Of a stretch of 64,000 bases of DNA, positions 17,354-25,614 are shown piece after piece. The DNA is from Bradyrhizobium tropiciagri. Its GTDB lineage: Bacteria > Pseudomonadota > Alphaproteobacteria > Rhizobiales > Xanthobacteraceae. The stretch covers positions 992,001 to 1,056,000 of the forward strand of contig NZ_JAFCKF010000001.1 in NCBI RefSeq assembly GCF_018130545.1, in the 5' to 3' direction. The first letter of the stretch is position 1. Each line of letters opens with the position of its first letter. Position numbers and translations under genes: made by a program. The notes beneath the pieces are model-generated. The model was given only the letters and a program-made list of their open reading frames with translations, was not told where the DNA came from and did no database searches.

Positions 17354-18898
17354 TTGACCCATCCGTCGATCCACGCGCGTAACCATCCGAACAAGATCGC
17401 CTATCAGATGGCGGCGTCCGGCAAGGCGATCACCTATCGCGAGCTCGACGAGCTCTCGAACCAGGGCGCACACCTGTTCCGCTCGCTCGGCCTGAAGCCA
17501 GGCGACCACATCGCGCTGTTGATGGAAAACCGTCTCGCCTTCATGGAGATCTGCTGGGCCGCGCAACGCTCGGGGCTCTATTACACCGCGATCAGCCGCT
17601 ATCTGACCGAAGAGGAAATCGCCTACATCATCAGGGACTGCGGAGCCAAGGTGTTCATCACCACCCCGCAATGCGCCGATAAGGTGAAAGGCCTGATCAA
17701 GGGCGAGCCGGGCGAGCCGCTGTTCTACATGATGGACGAGCCGGCACCGGGCTTCCGCTCCTATGACAAGGAAGCCGCCGCGCAGCCGACCACGCCCGTC
17801 GCCGACGAGGTGGCCGGCTACGACATGCTGTATTCCTCCGGCACCACCGGCCGGCCCAAGGGCATCAAGAAGGAGTTCGAGGGCAACCGGATCGACGTGC
17901 CGAACCCGTTCCTGCGGATTCTCACCGCCGACATGTGCGGCATGAACGCCGACTCCATCTACCTGTCGCCGGCGCCGCTCTATCACGCGGCTCCCCTGCG
18001 CTTCAACATGATGGCGACGGTGCTGGGCGGCACCTCCGTCATCATGGAGCATTTCGACGCCGAGGATTTTCTGAAGCAGGTCGAGACGCACAAGGTGACG
18101 CAGTCGCAGCTGGTGCCGACCATGTTCGTGCGCATGCTGAAGCTGCCCGACGAGGTGCGCGCCCGCTACAACGTCTCGTCGCTGAAGGGCGCGATCCACG
18201 CCGCGGCGCCCTGCCCGGTCGACGTCAAAGCCAAGATGATCGACTGGTGGGGCCCGATCCTGATCGAGTATTACGCGGGCTCCGAAGGCAACGGCGTCAC
18301 GGTCTCGACCTCGCAGCAATGGCTGACCCATCGCGGCACGGTCGGCCGCGCCGTGGTCGGCAAGGTCAAGATCCTCGACGAGAACGAGGCGGAGGCGCCG
18401 ACGGGGCAGATCGGCCAGGTCTATTTCGCCGACGCGCCTGTGTTCAGCTATCACAATGATCCCGAGAAGACGAAGAAGGCCTACAACGCCAAGGGCTGGT
18501 CGACGCTTGGCGACGTCGGCTATCTCGACGAAGAAGGCTTCCTCTATCTGACCGACCGCAAGAGCTACATGATCATCTCCGGCGGCGTGAACATCTACCC
18601 GCAGGAGACCGAGGACGTGCTGATCACGCATCCCGCGGTCTCCGATGTCGCGGTGTTCGGCGTGCCGAACGAGGAGATGGGCGAGGAGGTCAAGGCCGTG
18701 GTGCAGCCGCACGACATCACCAGGGCCGGCAAGGCGCTCGAGGCCGAACTGATCGCGTTCTGCCGCCAGCACTTGTCGCCGATCAAATGCCCGAAAAGCA
18801 TCGATTTCGAACAGGAGCTGCCGCGAACGCCGACCGGGAAGCTCGTGAAGCGGCATCTGCGCGACAAATATTGGCCGAAGGCTCCGGCGAAGGTGTGA
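17354..18898 (+). CDS. Acyl-CoA synthetase (AMP-forming)
   Basis: A 514-residue ANL ligase: MLYSSGTTGRPKGIKKEF (P-loop, about residues 155-172), YYAGSEGNGV (adenine motif), GWSTLGDVGYLDEEGFLYLT, DRKSYMIISGGVNIYPQETE (hinge) and the C-terminal catalytic Lys in PRTPTGKLVKRHL. The start is a TTG at 17354 with GAGG eight bases upstream; the N-terminus HPSIHARNHPNKIAYQMAAS is what the family expects, which supports this rare start. It activates a fatty or other carboxylic acid for the adjacent thiolase/dehydrogenase pathway. It differs in subfamily from the ligase at 11406. Confidence 0.87.
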   Translation: MTHPSIHARNHPNKIAYQMAASGKAITYRELDELSNQGAHLFRSLGLKPGDHIALLMENRLAFMEICWAAQRSGLYYTAISRYLTEEEIAYIIRDCGAKVFITTPQCADKVKGLIKGEPGEPLFYMMDEPAPGFRSYDKEAAAQPTTPVADEVAGYDMLYSSGTTGRPKGIKKEFEGNRIDVPNPFLRILTADMCGMNADSIYLSPAPLYHAAPLRFNMMATVLGGTSVIMEHFDAEDFLKQVETHKVTQSQLVPTMFVRMLKLPDEVRARYNVSSLKGAIHAAAPCPVDVKAKMIDWWGPILIEYYAGSEGNGVTVSTSQQWLTHRGTVGRAVVGKVKILDENEAEAPTGQIGQVYFADAPVFSYHNDPEKTKKAYNAKGWSTLGDVGYLDEEGFLYLTDRKSYMIISGGVNIYPQETEDVLITHPAVSDVAVFGVPNEEMGEEVKAVVQPHDITRAGKALEAELIAFCRQHLSPIKCPKSIDFEQELPRTPTGKLVKRHLRDKYWPKAPAKV

Positions 18899-18904
18899 TT
18901 CCTC

Positions 18905-19088
18905 TTATCCTCCCCTGGAGGGGTCGAGACGAGCGAAGCTCGCTCTGGGATCGGTTCGCATGAAATGCGAACCGAGGTGGGGTGAAGGTCTCTCATATCG
19001 GGCGCTGCCCGGGTGGAGAGATCACCCCACCCCGCCTCACATCTCGCTTCGCTCGCTGTGAGCCGACCCTCCCCCTCCAGGGGAGGGC
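18905..19088. repeat. Composite palindromic repeat, CCCCTGGAGGGG / GGTGGGGTGA family
   Basis: TCCTCCCCTGGAGGGG at the left and CCCTCCAGGGGAGGG at the right form the outer inverted pair. Inside are GGTTCGCATGAAATGCGAACC (a perfect hairpin with an AAT-type loop) and GGTGGGGTGA...TCACCCCACC around GGGCGCTGCCCGGGTGGAG. Parts recur at 4066-4170. It lies between convergent gene ends, the usual place for such elements. Confidence 0.7.
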
Positions 19089-19129
19089 TAAGCGCGCGAG
19101 CTCACCTCGTCCAACAAATCCAATCTGAC

Positions 19130-19636
19130 CTACAAATCCGCGGCCGGCTCGCACGCCGCAGAAGCCGCAGCGCGCAAATGGAGTTGGCCGTGCTTGCCAT
19201 TGGCCGTGGTGGTCCACTGCGCATCGATCTGCTGAAGATCGTCCGACAGCTTGCCGCGATGGCTGCCCTCGGTCTCGAACGTCCCATTGCCGTCGGGCGA
19301 GCGCTCAAAAATCTCGACCTCGAGATCGGACAGCCGGATGAACATCTCCACACCGATCTTCGTCACCACACGCCCAGCTTCATATGAGCCGCAGCCGCGC
19401 GCTTCCGCATTCTGCTCGTTCAGCGCCTTGACCTTATCGAAGGTGATGACGACGTTCTGCACCGTGGTATCGCCGTCCCACAGGAATTCGCCGATATAGG
19501 CGCGCGGCAGTTTTTCGGTGAGCTCCTTGATGTCGGCCGCACGGGCCGCAGACATCAGTAACAGGCCAGCGGCCACGATCATCACGCCGAGACGCGACAT
19601 CCAGCCGGTCAGCTCTGCAATCCTCGCGTGACGCAT
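19130..19636 (-). CDS. Exported hypothetical protein
   Basis: A 168-residue protein with an N-terminal signal sequence: WMSRLGVMIVAAGLLLMSAA followed by RAADI, with a likely cleavage after SAARA near residue 33. The mature part is beta-rich (YIGEFLWDGDTTVQNVVITF, GVEMFIRLSDLEVEIFE) and contains a Cys in ARGCGSYEAG and another near the end. I do not recognise the family. It is divergent from the epoxide hydrolase and would be periplasmic; its function is unknown. Confidence 0.65.
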   Translation of the reverse strand: MRHARIAELTGWMSRLGVMIVAAGLLLMSAARAADIKELTEKLPRAYIGEFLWDGDTTVQNVVITFDKVKALNEQNAEARGCGSYEAGRVVTKIGVEMFIRLSDLEVEIFERSPDGNGTFETEGSHRGKLSDDLQQIDAQWTTTANGKHGQLHLRAAASAACEPAADL

Positions 19637-19738
19637 GCGGTATGCATCCCCTGGGCAAAGTTGCTATCGTGAATCAATGGCCGCCAGCATACAGCAAAAT
19701 ACGCTGGTTGTGCGGCGATGCCCAACAGGTGATCTCAG

Positions 19739-20887
19739 ATGGAAACGCTCCCCGACGTCCCGCTCCCTTCCACAATCCGCTCGCGTTATGTCGACGAGAT
19801 CAACGGCCTGCGCATGCATGTGCTCGAAGCCGGCTTCGAAACATCAGGCCGTCCCTGCCTGTTGCTGCTGCACGGCTTTCCCGAACTGGCATTTTCCTGG
19901 CGCAAGGTGATGCCGAAGCTCGCTGCTTCCGGCTATCACGTGATTGCGCCAGACCAGCGCGGCTATGGCCGCACCACGGGCTGGAGCGCTGATTACGACG
20001 GCGACCTCGCATCGTTCCGGCTGCCTAACCTGGTGCGCGATGCGCTCGGGCTGGTCGCAGCGTTCGGCTACACCCATGTCGATGCGGTGATCGGGCATGA
20101 TTTCGGCTCGTCGGTCGCGGCATGGTGCGCACTGATCCGGCCCGACGTGTTCCGTGCGGTGGTGATGATGAGCGCCCCGTTCTCGGGCCCGCCGTCGTTG
20201 CCGTTCAACACTGCGAACGGGCCGGCGAAGCAAGCGGGCGAAGACCCCGTACATCGCGAGCTCGCCGCACTGCCGCGACCGCGCAAGCACTACCAGTGGT
20301 ACTATTCGACGCGTCCTGCCAATGACGACATGCACCGCGCACCACAGGGCGTGCACGACTTCCTCCGCGCCTACTATCATCACAAGAGCGCAGACTGGAA
20401 AGACAACAAGCCGTATCCGCTGCAATCCTGGTCCGCGGGCGAGTTGGCAAAGCTGCCGACCTACTACGTGATGGATCTCGCCAAGAACATGGCTGCGACC
20501 GTGGCCGAGGAGATGCCGTCACGCGAGGCGATCGCCGCCAATCTTTGGCTGCCGGATCGCGAGCTCGCCTATTACAGCGCCGAATATCAGCGCACGGGAT
20601 TCCAGGGCGGGCTGCAATGGTACCGCTGCGGGACGTCCGGCGCGTTCACGCCGGAATTGCAGACCTGGAGCGGCCGCAGCATCGACCAGCCGTCGGCGTT
20701 CATCTCGGGCAAACAGGATTGGGGCACCCATCAGCGACCGGGCGTGTTCGAGGCGATGCAGACCAAAGCCTGCACCAACATGATCGGCTGCCACCTGGTC
20801 GATGGCGCCGGCCATTGGGTGCAGCAGGAACAGCCGGACGAGGTGAGCCGGCTGCTGCTTCAGTTCCTCGCGCGTGCGACGCAATAA
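19739..20887 (+). CDS. Alpha/beta hydrolase, epoxide hydrolase-like
   Basis: A 382-residue hydrolase with the oxyanion-hole motif LLLHGFPELAFSW (about residues 37-50), DQRGYGRTTGW, and the nucleophile elbow VIGHDFGSSVAAWCA, where Asp replaces the Ser of esterases, as in epoxide hydrolases and haloalkane dehalogenases. The catalytic His is in DGAGHWVQQEQP near the C-terminus. A large lid domain (PRKHYQWYYSTRPANDDMHR) lies between. It hydrolyses an epoxide or related small molecule in the cytosol; the substrate is not predictable. A histidine-rich exported protein follows downstream. Confidence 0.85.
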   Translation: METLPDVPLPSTIRSRYVDEINGLRMHVLEAGFETSGRPCLLLLHGFPELAFSWRKVMPKLAASGYHVIAPDQRGYGRTTGWSADYDGDLASFRLPNLVRDALGLVAAFGYTHVDAVIGHDFGSSVAAWCALIRPDVFRAVVMMSAPFSGPPSLPFNTANGPAKQAGEDPVHRELAALPRPRKHYQWYYSTRPANDDMHRAPQGVHDFLRAYYHHKSADWKDNKPYPLQSWSAGELAKLPTYYVMDLAKNMAATVAEEMPSREAIAANLWLPDRELAYYSAEYQRTGFQGGLQWYRCGTSGAFTPELQTWSGRSIDQPSAFISGKQDWGTHQRPGVFEAMQTKACTNMIGCHLVDGAGHWVQQEQPDEVSRLLLQFLARATQ

Positions 20888-20994
20888 GAGCGGACGCAAG
20901 ATGACATGTTCCGGACATTTCAAGGAACATTCCATGGAACCCAGCGTTGCGCTCAGCCGGTCCTTTGTCCGGCGGCCTGACCTGGAGGAGGACT

Positions 20995-21372
20995 ATGGAA
21001 AAGAAGATTGCCGGACTGTTGGGCGCGGTCGCGTCGCTCGGTGCGCTCGGAACGGTGCAAGCCGCACCGGCGCCTGCGCCGACCGACGTATTGCGGGCGA
21101 ATTCCTACGCAGAACTGCTGGAGCCGATCTCGAACGCTTCGGCGAAGCTGCAAGCGCTTGACGAGACGGCGTCGCCGCAGGCACGCGAGAACGTGCAGCT
21201 CGCGCAGTTCTACCATCATCATCACCACCACCATCACCATCATCACGGTTACTATCGCGGCCATGATCGCGGCTACGGGCCTCCCGTCATCGTGGTGCCG
21301 CGCTATCGGCGATATCATCACCATCATCACCACCACCATCATCACCACAGCTTCTATCGACGCGACTACTGA
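20995..21372 (+). CDS. Exported histidine-rich protein with two 11-His runs
   Basis: A 125-residue protein starting at an ATG with a strong GGAGGAGG site. The signal peptide is MEKKIAGLLGAVASLGALGT, with cleavage expected after VQA near residue 24. The mature protein has a helical stretch (ELLEPISNASAKLQALDETA) and then two runs of exactly 11 His, encoded at 21214-21246 and 21316-21348, separated by a Gly/Tyr/Arg-rich linker (GYYRGHDRGYGPP, VIVVPRYRRY). His codons CAT and CAC are mixed irregularly, so this is not a simple trinucleotide expansion. It probably binds Ni, Zn, Cu or Co in the periplasm. A terminator follows immediately. Confidence 0.8.
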   Translation: MEKKIAGLLGAVASLGALGTVQAAPAPAPTDVLRANSYAELLEPISNASAKLQALDETASPQARENVQLAQFYHHHHHHHHHHHGYYRGHDRGYGPPVIVVPRYRRYHHHHHHHHHHHSFYRRDY

Positions 21373-21396
21373 GCGTCGACCGACGTGCGATACGAC

Positions 21397-21418
21397 AACG
21401 GGGCCCGCAGGCCCCGTT
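21397..21418 (+). terminator. Rho-independent terminator after His-rich gene
   Basis: A perfect 9-base stem AACGGGGCC with the 4-base loop CGCA and GGCCCCGTT is followed by GTTTTGGTT. It lies 25 bases after the stop of the His-rich gene and is also positioned to end the convergent gene at 21444. Confidence 0.85.
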
Positions 21419-21443
21419 GTTTTGGTTCAAAATTCTGTGCAAC

Positions 21444-22166
21444 TCAGTCGCCGCGCGCCTTCTCCTTCGCCGCGCGGTGGAGATGGCGATAGGTGCCGTC
21501 GAACACCGTGTCGGTCGACGATGTCCATTCCGTGCCGGAGGCCAGTTTCGGCCGGCTGCTGTAGATGCGGCGCGCCTGCAGCTCGCGTTCGGCGGCCTCC
21601 TCCTCGCCCATTGGCTCAAGCTGAAAGTTCGCCTCCTCCGGGATCACGATGATCTGCGCGAACGGCTCGTTCGGCCGGAAGATGTGCGTGCGGCCTTCGG
21701 CCGGCGCCTTGAACACGCAGAAGAACATCATCGGCCACCAATTGCGGATCAGCGCCGGAACGGCGATCGGCACAGTGTCGGTGCGGTCGGTGTAAAAGCG
21801 CGGATGCGGCTCGGTGCGGACCGCCATGCCCGGTTCGACCTTGAGGTCGAGCAGGATCTGGTAGGTGTAGAACGTCGTGCCGAAGTTGCGGAACGGAGGC
21901 CACTGCACGCCGCTGTCTGGCGGCGCGCCCCAATCCGCATCGAGATGCAGCTGACCATCCCGCGTGGTGACGTGCAGTTCGAAGTCGTACGGGTAGAACA
22001 GCTCGATGCCGTATTGCGCGCCCTCCGAGAACGGCACGCAATGCCAGACCTGCTCGCGCGAGCCGTCGGCGCGCGGCTCGCGCTGACCCGCCCAGCCCGG
22101 AATCTCCAGCTTGGTCCGCCGCGGCGCCAGGCGCGGATCGTTCAGGCGATATTTGACCGTGCTCAT
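21444..22166 (-). CDS. Conserved hypothetical protein
   Basis: A 240-residue soluble protein with no signal peptide. It is aromatic-rich with a beta-type middle (WHCVPFSEGAQYGIELFYPY, FELHVTTRDGQLHLDADW, FGTTFYTYQILLDLKVEPG, RNWWPMMFFCVFKAPAEG) and a charged helical C-terminus (EEEAAERELQARRIY). I recall similar conserved proteins but cannot name the family, so no function is given. It is read convergently to the His-rich gene and divergently from mbfA. Confidence 0.65.
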   Translation of the reverse strand: MSTVKYRLNDPRLAPRRTKLEIPGWAGQREPRADGSREQVWHCVPFSEGAQYGIELFYPYDFELHVTTRDGQLHLDADWGAPPDSGVQWPPFRNFGTTFYTYQILLDLKVEPGMAVRTEPHPRFYTDRTDTVPIAVPALIRNWWPMMFFCVFKAPAEGRTHIFRPNEPFAQIIVIPEEANFQLEPMGEEEAAERELQARRIYSSRPKLASGTEWTSSTDTVFDGTYRHLHRAAKEKARGD

Positions 22167-22289
22167 GGAGTCCCCTGCTGATCAGCACCGGAACTCGAAC
22201 GGGTGTGGCGCCGCCCGGTTCCCTTCATCGTGATCACAAACGGTGCTGGCGCGCGGCCTACCGGCTTGACCTCGGCAGGAGGGATTAAT

Positions 22290-22312
22290 ATTAGAATTAT
22301 TCTAATTCTAAA
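22290..22312. promoter_or_regulatory. Iron control element (Irr-type) upstream of mbfA
   Basis: ATTAGAA-TTA-TTCTAAT (22290-22306) is a perfect 7-base inverted repeat with a 3-base spacer. It is followed directly by a further half-site TTCTAAA at 22306-22312. The TTAGAA-N3-TTCTAA core matches the iron control element bound by the rhizobial regulator Irr. It lies 21 bases before the chosen GTG of mbfA, a position suited to repression. Irr is known to repress mbfA under iron limitation in Bradyrhizobium. Confidence 0.8.
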
Positions 22313-22333
22313 TTGGGTAAAGAAGGCGTTGCC

Positions 22334-23305
22334 GTGAAGAATTTCGCCGATCTGACCGAGCGCGAAGTGCTCGCGGTCGCGATTGCCTCCGAGGAGGAGG
22401 ACAGCCGGATCTATATGTCCTTCGCCGAGGACCTCGCCGGCCGCTATCCCGATACCGCGAAGATCTTCGAGGAGATGGCCGAAGAGGAGCGCGGCCATCG
22501 CCACCGGCTGCTCGAAACCTACGAGCAGCGCTTTGGTCCGCATCTGCCGCCGATCCGGCGCGAGGACGTCAAAGGCTTTCTGCGCCGGCGCCCGATCTGG
22601 TTGACCAAGAACCTGCCGCTCGACACCATCCGCAAGGAAGTCGAGACCATGGAGCTGGAGGCCGAACGCTTCTATGCCAAGGCAGCCGAGAAGGCCGAGG
22701 ATACCGGCGTACGCCGGCTGCTCGGCGATCTCGCCGAGGAGGAGAAGGGTCACGAGAAACTCGCGGTCAAGCTGACCGGCGAGATCCTCAAGCCCGACGT
22801 GCGCGCGGAGGAAGACCGCACGCGGCGAAGGATGTTCGTGCTGCAATATGTGCAGCCGGGTCTCGCCGGATTGATGGACGGCTCGGTCTCGACATTGGCG
22901 CCGCTGTTCGCCGCCGCCTTCGCCACCCATCACAATTGGCAGACCTTCCTGGTCGGCCTCGCCGCCTCGATCGGCGCCGGCATCAGCATGGGCTTTGCCG
23001 AGGCGCTGTCCGACGACGGCTCGCTGACCGGGCGCGGCTCGCCCTGGCTGCGCGGCATCACCTGCGGCTTGATGACGACACTCGGCGGCCTCGGCCACAC
23101 CATTCCCTATCTGGTGCCCGATGCCTGGCCGAACGCCTTCTGGATCGCGACCGCGATCGCCGGCATCGTGGTGTTCTTCGAATTGTGGGCGATCGCTTTC
23201 ATCCGCTCGCGCTACATGGACACGCCGTTCCTGCAGGCAGTGTTCCAGATCGTGCTGGGCGGCGCGATCGTACTCGCAGTCGGCATCTTGATCGGCGCGG
23301 CGTAG
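22334..23305 (+). CDS. mbfA: Membrane-bound ferritin A, iron exporter
   Basis: A 323-residue two-domain protein. The N-terminal ferritin-like (Er) domain, about residues 1-150, has two Glu-rich helical pairs with ExxH motifs (EEMAEEERGHRHRLL and LAEEEKGHEKLAV). The C-terminal VIT1 domain has about five membrane helices (LAGLMDGSVSTLAPLFAAAF, FLVGLAASIGAGISMGFAEA, the last ending GGAIVLAVGILIGAA). This Er-VIT1 fusion is MbfA, which exports Fe2+ across the inner membrane and protects against iron and peroxide stress. GTG at 22334, with AAGAAGG upstream, is preferred to the TTG at 22313, which abuts the Irr-type site. Confidence 0.92.
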   Translation: MKNFADLTEREVLAVAIASEEEDSRIYMSFAEDLAGRYPDTAKIFEEMAEEERGHRHRLLETYEQRFGPHLPPIRREDVKGFLRRRPIWLTKNLPLDTIRKEVETMELEAERFYAKAAEKAEDTGVRRLLGDLAEEEKGHEKLAVKLTGEILKPDVRAEEDRTRRRMFVLQYVQPGLAGLMDGSVSTLAPLFAAAFATHHNWQTFLVGLAASIGAGISMGFAEALSDDGSLTGRGSPWLRGITCGLMTTLGGLGHTIPYLVPDAWPNAFWIATAIAGIVVFFELWAIAFIRSRYMDTPFLQAVFQIVLGGAIVLAVGILIGAA

Positions 23306-23406
23306 CAATTCCAATCAAGCATGGCGGCGGTGCCACGGTTACAGCGCTTGCGGGCGGCAGCCAAACTGCCCATCATCGCGCCAACAACCAGAACCGGGAG
23401 CACGCC

Positions 23407-24879
23407 GTGGCCAAATCGCAATACAGTTTCAAGACCGCCGTCGAACTGTCCGAGGCGCTGCGTAACAAGCAGGTCTCCGCCGTCGAGCTCGCGGAAGATG
23501 TGATCGGCCGCATCGAGCGCCATGACGGCAAGGTCAACGCGGTCTGCGTGCGCGATTTCGAGCGTGGCCTTGCGGCGGCCCGCGCCGCGGATGCGGCAAT
23601 CGCGCGCGGCGAGCACAGACCGCTGCTCGGCATTCCCATGACGGTGAAGGAATCCTTCAACGTCGCGGGATTGCCGACCACCTGGGGCTTCCCCCCGCAC
23701 AAGGATTTCGTGCCGACTGAGGACGCGCTCGCGATCACACGGGTGAAAGACGCCGGCGGCGTGATCCTCGGCAAGACCAACGTGCCGGTCGCCCTCGCCG
23801 ACTGGCAGAGCTACAACGATATCTACGGCACCACCAACAATCCCTACGACCTCGGCCGCACGCCGGGCGGCTCTTCGGGCGGATCGTCCGCCGCGCTCGC
23901 TGCGGGCTATGGCGCGCTTTCGCTCGGCTCGGACATCGGCGGCTCGCTGCGCGTGCCGGGTTTCCACTGCGGCGTCTATGCACACAAGCCGACCTACGAT
24001 CTGCTGGCGTCTCGCGGCCACACTGCACCGCCGGCGCCGCCCATCATCTATGAGCGCGACCTCGCGGTGATCGGCCCGATGGCACGCGGCGCAGCCGACC
24101 TGGCGCTGCTGCTCGACGTGATGGCCGGTCCCGATCCGCTCGATGTCGGCAAGGCCTACAAGCTCGACCTGCCGGCGGCACGGCATACCAACCTGAAGGA
24201 TTTCCGCATCCTCGTTATCGACACCGATCCGGTGCTGCCGACCGACAGAGCGGTTCGCGGCAGCATCGACAAGCTCGCCAGCAATCTCGACAAGGCCGGC
24301 GCGAAGGTGTCGCGTTCGAGCCCGCTGCTGCCGGATTTCGCGGCGTCCACGCGGCTCTACATGCGGATGCTGCTGTCGTTCCTCGCGGCGAGCTTCCCGC
24401 CGGAGGTCTATGCCGGCGCCTGCGCAGCAGCAGCCGCGCTGCCGGCTGACAACACCAGCCTACAGGCCGAACGGCTGCGCGGCATCGCGCTCAGCCATCG
24501 CGACTGGGTGCAGGCGACCTACGCCCGCTCGCGGCTGCGCGCGCAATGGCGCGAGCTGTTCAAATCGTTCGACGCGGTAATCTGCCCGATCATGCCAACG
24601 CCGGCCTATCCGCACGATCATGCGCCCGATCAGGAGCAACGGCGGATCCTGATCGACGGTGTGCCGCATATCTACACCGACCAACTTGCCTGGCCCGGCA
24701 TCGCGACGTTGCCCGGCCTGCCCTCGACCGCGATCCCGACCGGCTTCGCGCCCGACGGATTGCCGGTCGGCGTGCAGATCGTCGGCCCGTCGCTCGAGGA
24801 CCGCACGCCGTTGAAGCTCGCCGAGCTGATCGAGCGCGAGTTCGGCGGGTTCGTGCCGCCGAAGATGTTTGACGACTAG
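23407..24879 (+). CDS. Amidase (amidase-signature family)
   Basis: A 490-residue amidase-signature enzyme. The catalytic Lys is in LGIPMTVKESFNVAGLPTTW (about residue 82) and the Ser-cisSer-Lys triad region is TPGGSSGGSSAALAAGYGAL (about 155-175), followed by LGSDIGGSLRVPGFHCGVYA. The GTG at 23407 has GGGAG six bases upstream. The open frame continues far upstream into mbfA but only as out-of-frame shadow sequence. It hydrolyses a linear amide in the cytosol; the substrate is unknown. It follows mbfA by about 100 bases but no functional link is evident. Confidence 0.88.
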   Translation: MAKSQYSFKTAVELSEALRNKQVSAVELAEDVIGRIERHDGKVNAVCVRDFERGLAAARAADAAIARGEHRPLLGIPMTVKESFNVAGLPTTWGFPPHKDFVPTEDALAITRVKDAGGVILGKTNVPVALADWQSYNDIYGTTNNPYDLGRTPGGSSGGSSAALAAGYGALSLGSDIGGSLRVPGFHCGVYAHKPTYDLLASRGHTAPPAPPIIYERDLAVIGPMARGAADLALLLDVMAGPDPLDVGKAYKLDLPAARHTNLKDFRILVIDTDPVLPTDRAVRGSIDKLASNLDKAGAKVSRSSPLLPDFAASTRLYMRMLLSFLAASFPPEVYAGACAAAAALPADNTSLQAERLRGIALSHRDWVQATYARSRLRAQWRELFKSFDAVICPIMPTPAYPHDHAPDQEQRRILIDGVPHIYTDQLAWPGIATLPGLPSTAIPTGFAPDGLPVGVQIVGPSLEDRTPLKLAELIEREFGGFVPPKMFDD

Positions 24880-24927
24880 GTGAATGCTGCCGTTATTGCG
24901 GATCAATGACGCGCGCCTAACTCTATC

Positions 24928-25082
24928 ACCGTCACCCCCGCGCAACGGCTTTGCCGTTGTCGCTGGAGGAGGCCGCGAAGCGGCCGTCTCGAAGGGTCGA
25001 CAGCTGTGGCCGTGCATCCTTCGAGGCTCGCAGGAGCTCGCACCTCCAGCGACAAAGGCAAAGCCTTTTGCGCGGGGATGAC
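24928..25082. repeat. Long inverted-repeat element with nested hairpins
   Basis: The left arm (TCACCCCCGCGCAACGGC, then TTTGCCGTTGTCGCTGGAGG) and the right arm (CCTCCAGCGACAAAGGCAAA, then GCCTTTTGCGCGGGGATGA) are near-perfect inverted complements about 38 bases long. The arms flank a core with its own hairpins, GGCCGCGAAGCGGCC and CTTCGAAGG-type ends. It is a dispersed miniature element and fills most of the gap between the amidase and the NTF2-like gene. Confidence 0.75.
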
Positions 25083-25148
25083 GGTATGAACAGCATTGCT
25101 ACGGCGCTCCCGTAGCAATGACAAACAACAGAACCGGGGAGAAAACCA

Positions 25149-25502
25149 ATGAGCAAGGATCTCGAAGAACTCACAAAGCTCAACAAGGACTACGTCGACT
25201 CGGTTCAGAACTGCGACGTCAAACGTTTCGATGAAATCCTGGCGCAGGACTTCTACGCCACCAATCCCGACAAGAGCCTGGTCGACCGCGCTGCTTTCCT
25301 GAAACAGACGGCGATCCCGGTGAAGATCAAGGGGTTGAAAGCCGAGGACGTCAAAATTCGCATCCTCGGCGATTTCGCCATCATCCACGCCCGCACCAGC
25401 TATCTCAACGCCGACGGCGAGCAGGCCTATGGCCGCTACACCGATTGCTGGGCGCGGCAGAACGGGAAATGGCTCGCGGTGTCCGCGCACGTGGCGCGGT
25501 AG
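25149..25502 (+). CDS. NTF2-like (DUF4440-type) small protein
   Basis: A 117-residue protein with the cystatin/NTF2-like fold pattern: an N-terminal helix (LEELTKLNKDYVDSVQNCDV), then the DEILAQDFYATNPDKSLVDR loop, and a terminal beta sheet (VKIRILGDFAIIHARTSYLN, YTDCWARQNGKWLAVSAHVA). Such proteins bind or turn over small molecules or act as association domains; no catalytic residues can be assigned here. A good ATG with GGGGAG upstream supports the start. It stands alone between two palindromic repeats. Confidence 0.75.
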   Translation: MSKDLEELTKLNKDYVDSVQNCDVKRFDEILAQDFYATNPDKSLVDRAAFLKQTAIPVKIKGLKAEDVKIRILGDFAIIHARTSYLNADGEQAYGRYTDCWARQNGKWLAVSAHVAR

Positions 25503-25509
25503 TTTGAAC

Positions 25510-25595
25510 CGTCATTGCCGGGCTTGACCCGGCAATCCATCGTCTTGGATAGACTCACTTGAGGATGGATGCCCGGGTCAAGCCCGGGCATGACG
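25510..25595. repeat. Palindromic repeat CGTCATTGCCGGGCTTGACC...GGTCAAGCCCGGGCATGACG
   Basis: The outer ends pair over about 30 bases (CGTCATTGCCGGGCTTGACC with GGTCAAGCCCGGGCATGACG, and ATCCATC with GATGGAT). It is the intact form of the element that is interrupted at 30324-30473. It lies between convergent gene ends. Confidence 0.8.
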
Positions 25596-25614
25596 AGTAG
25601 TGCAGTGCGTCGCC

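Noticed and set aside
21214-21348. Possible CRISPR-like or simple-repeat array
   Set aside because: The repeats are His codons inside a coding frame with irregular CAT/CAC mixing; there are no spacers or fixed repeat unit.
22936-23406. Upstream extension of the amidase frame into mbfA
   Set aside because: The extra N-terminal part is Arg/Ala-biased shadow of mbfA; the GTG at 23407 has a good ribosome-binding site and gives a normal amidase N-terminus.
24884-25490. Short open frames over the repeat and opposite the NTF2-like gene
   Set aside because: They read through palindromic repeat DNA and show no protein-like features.
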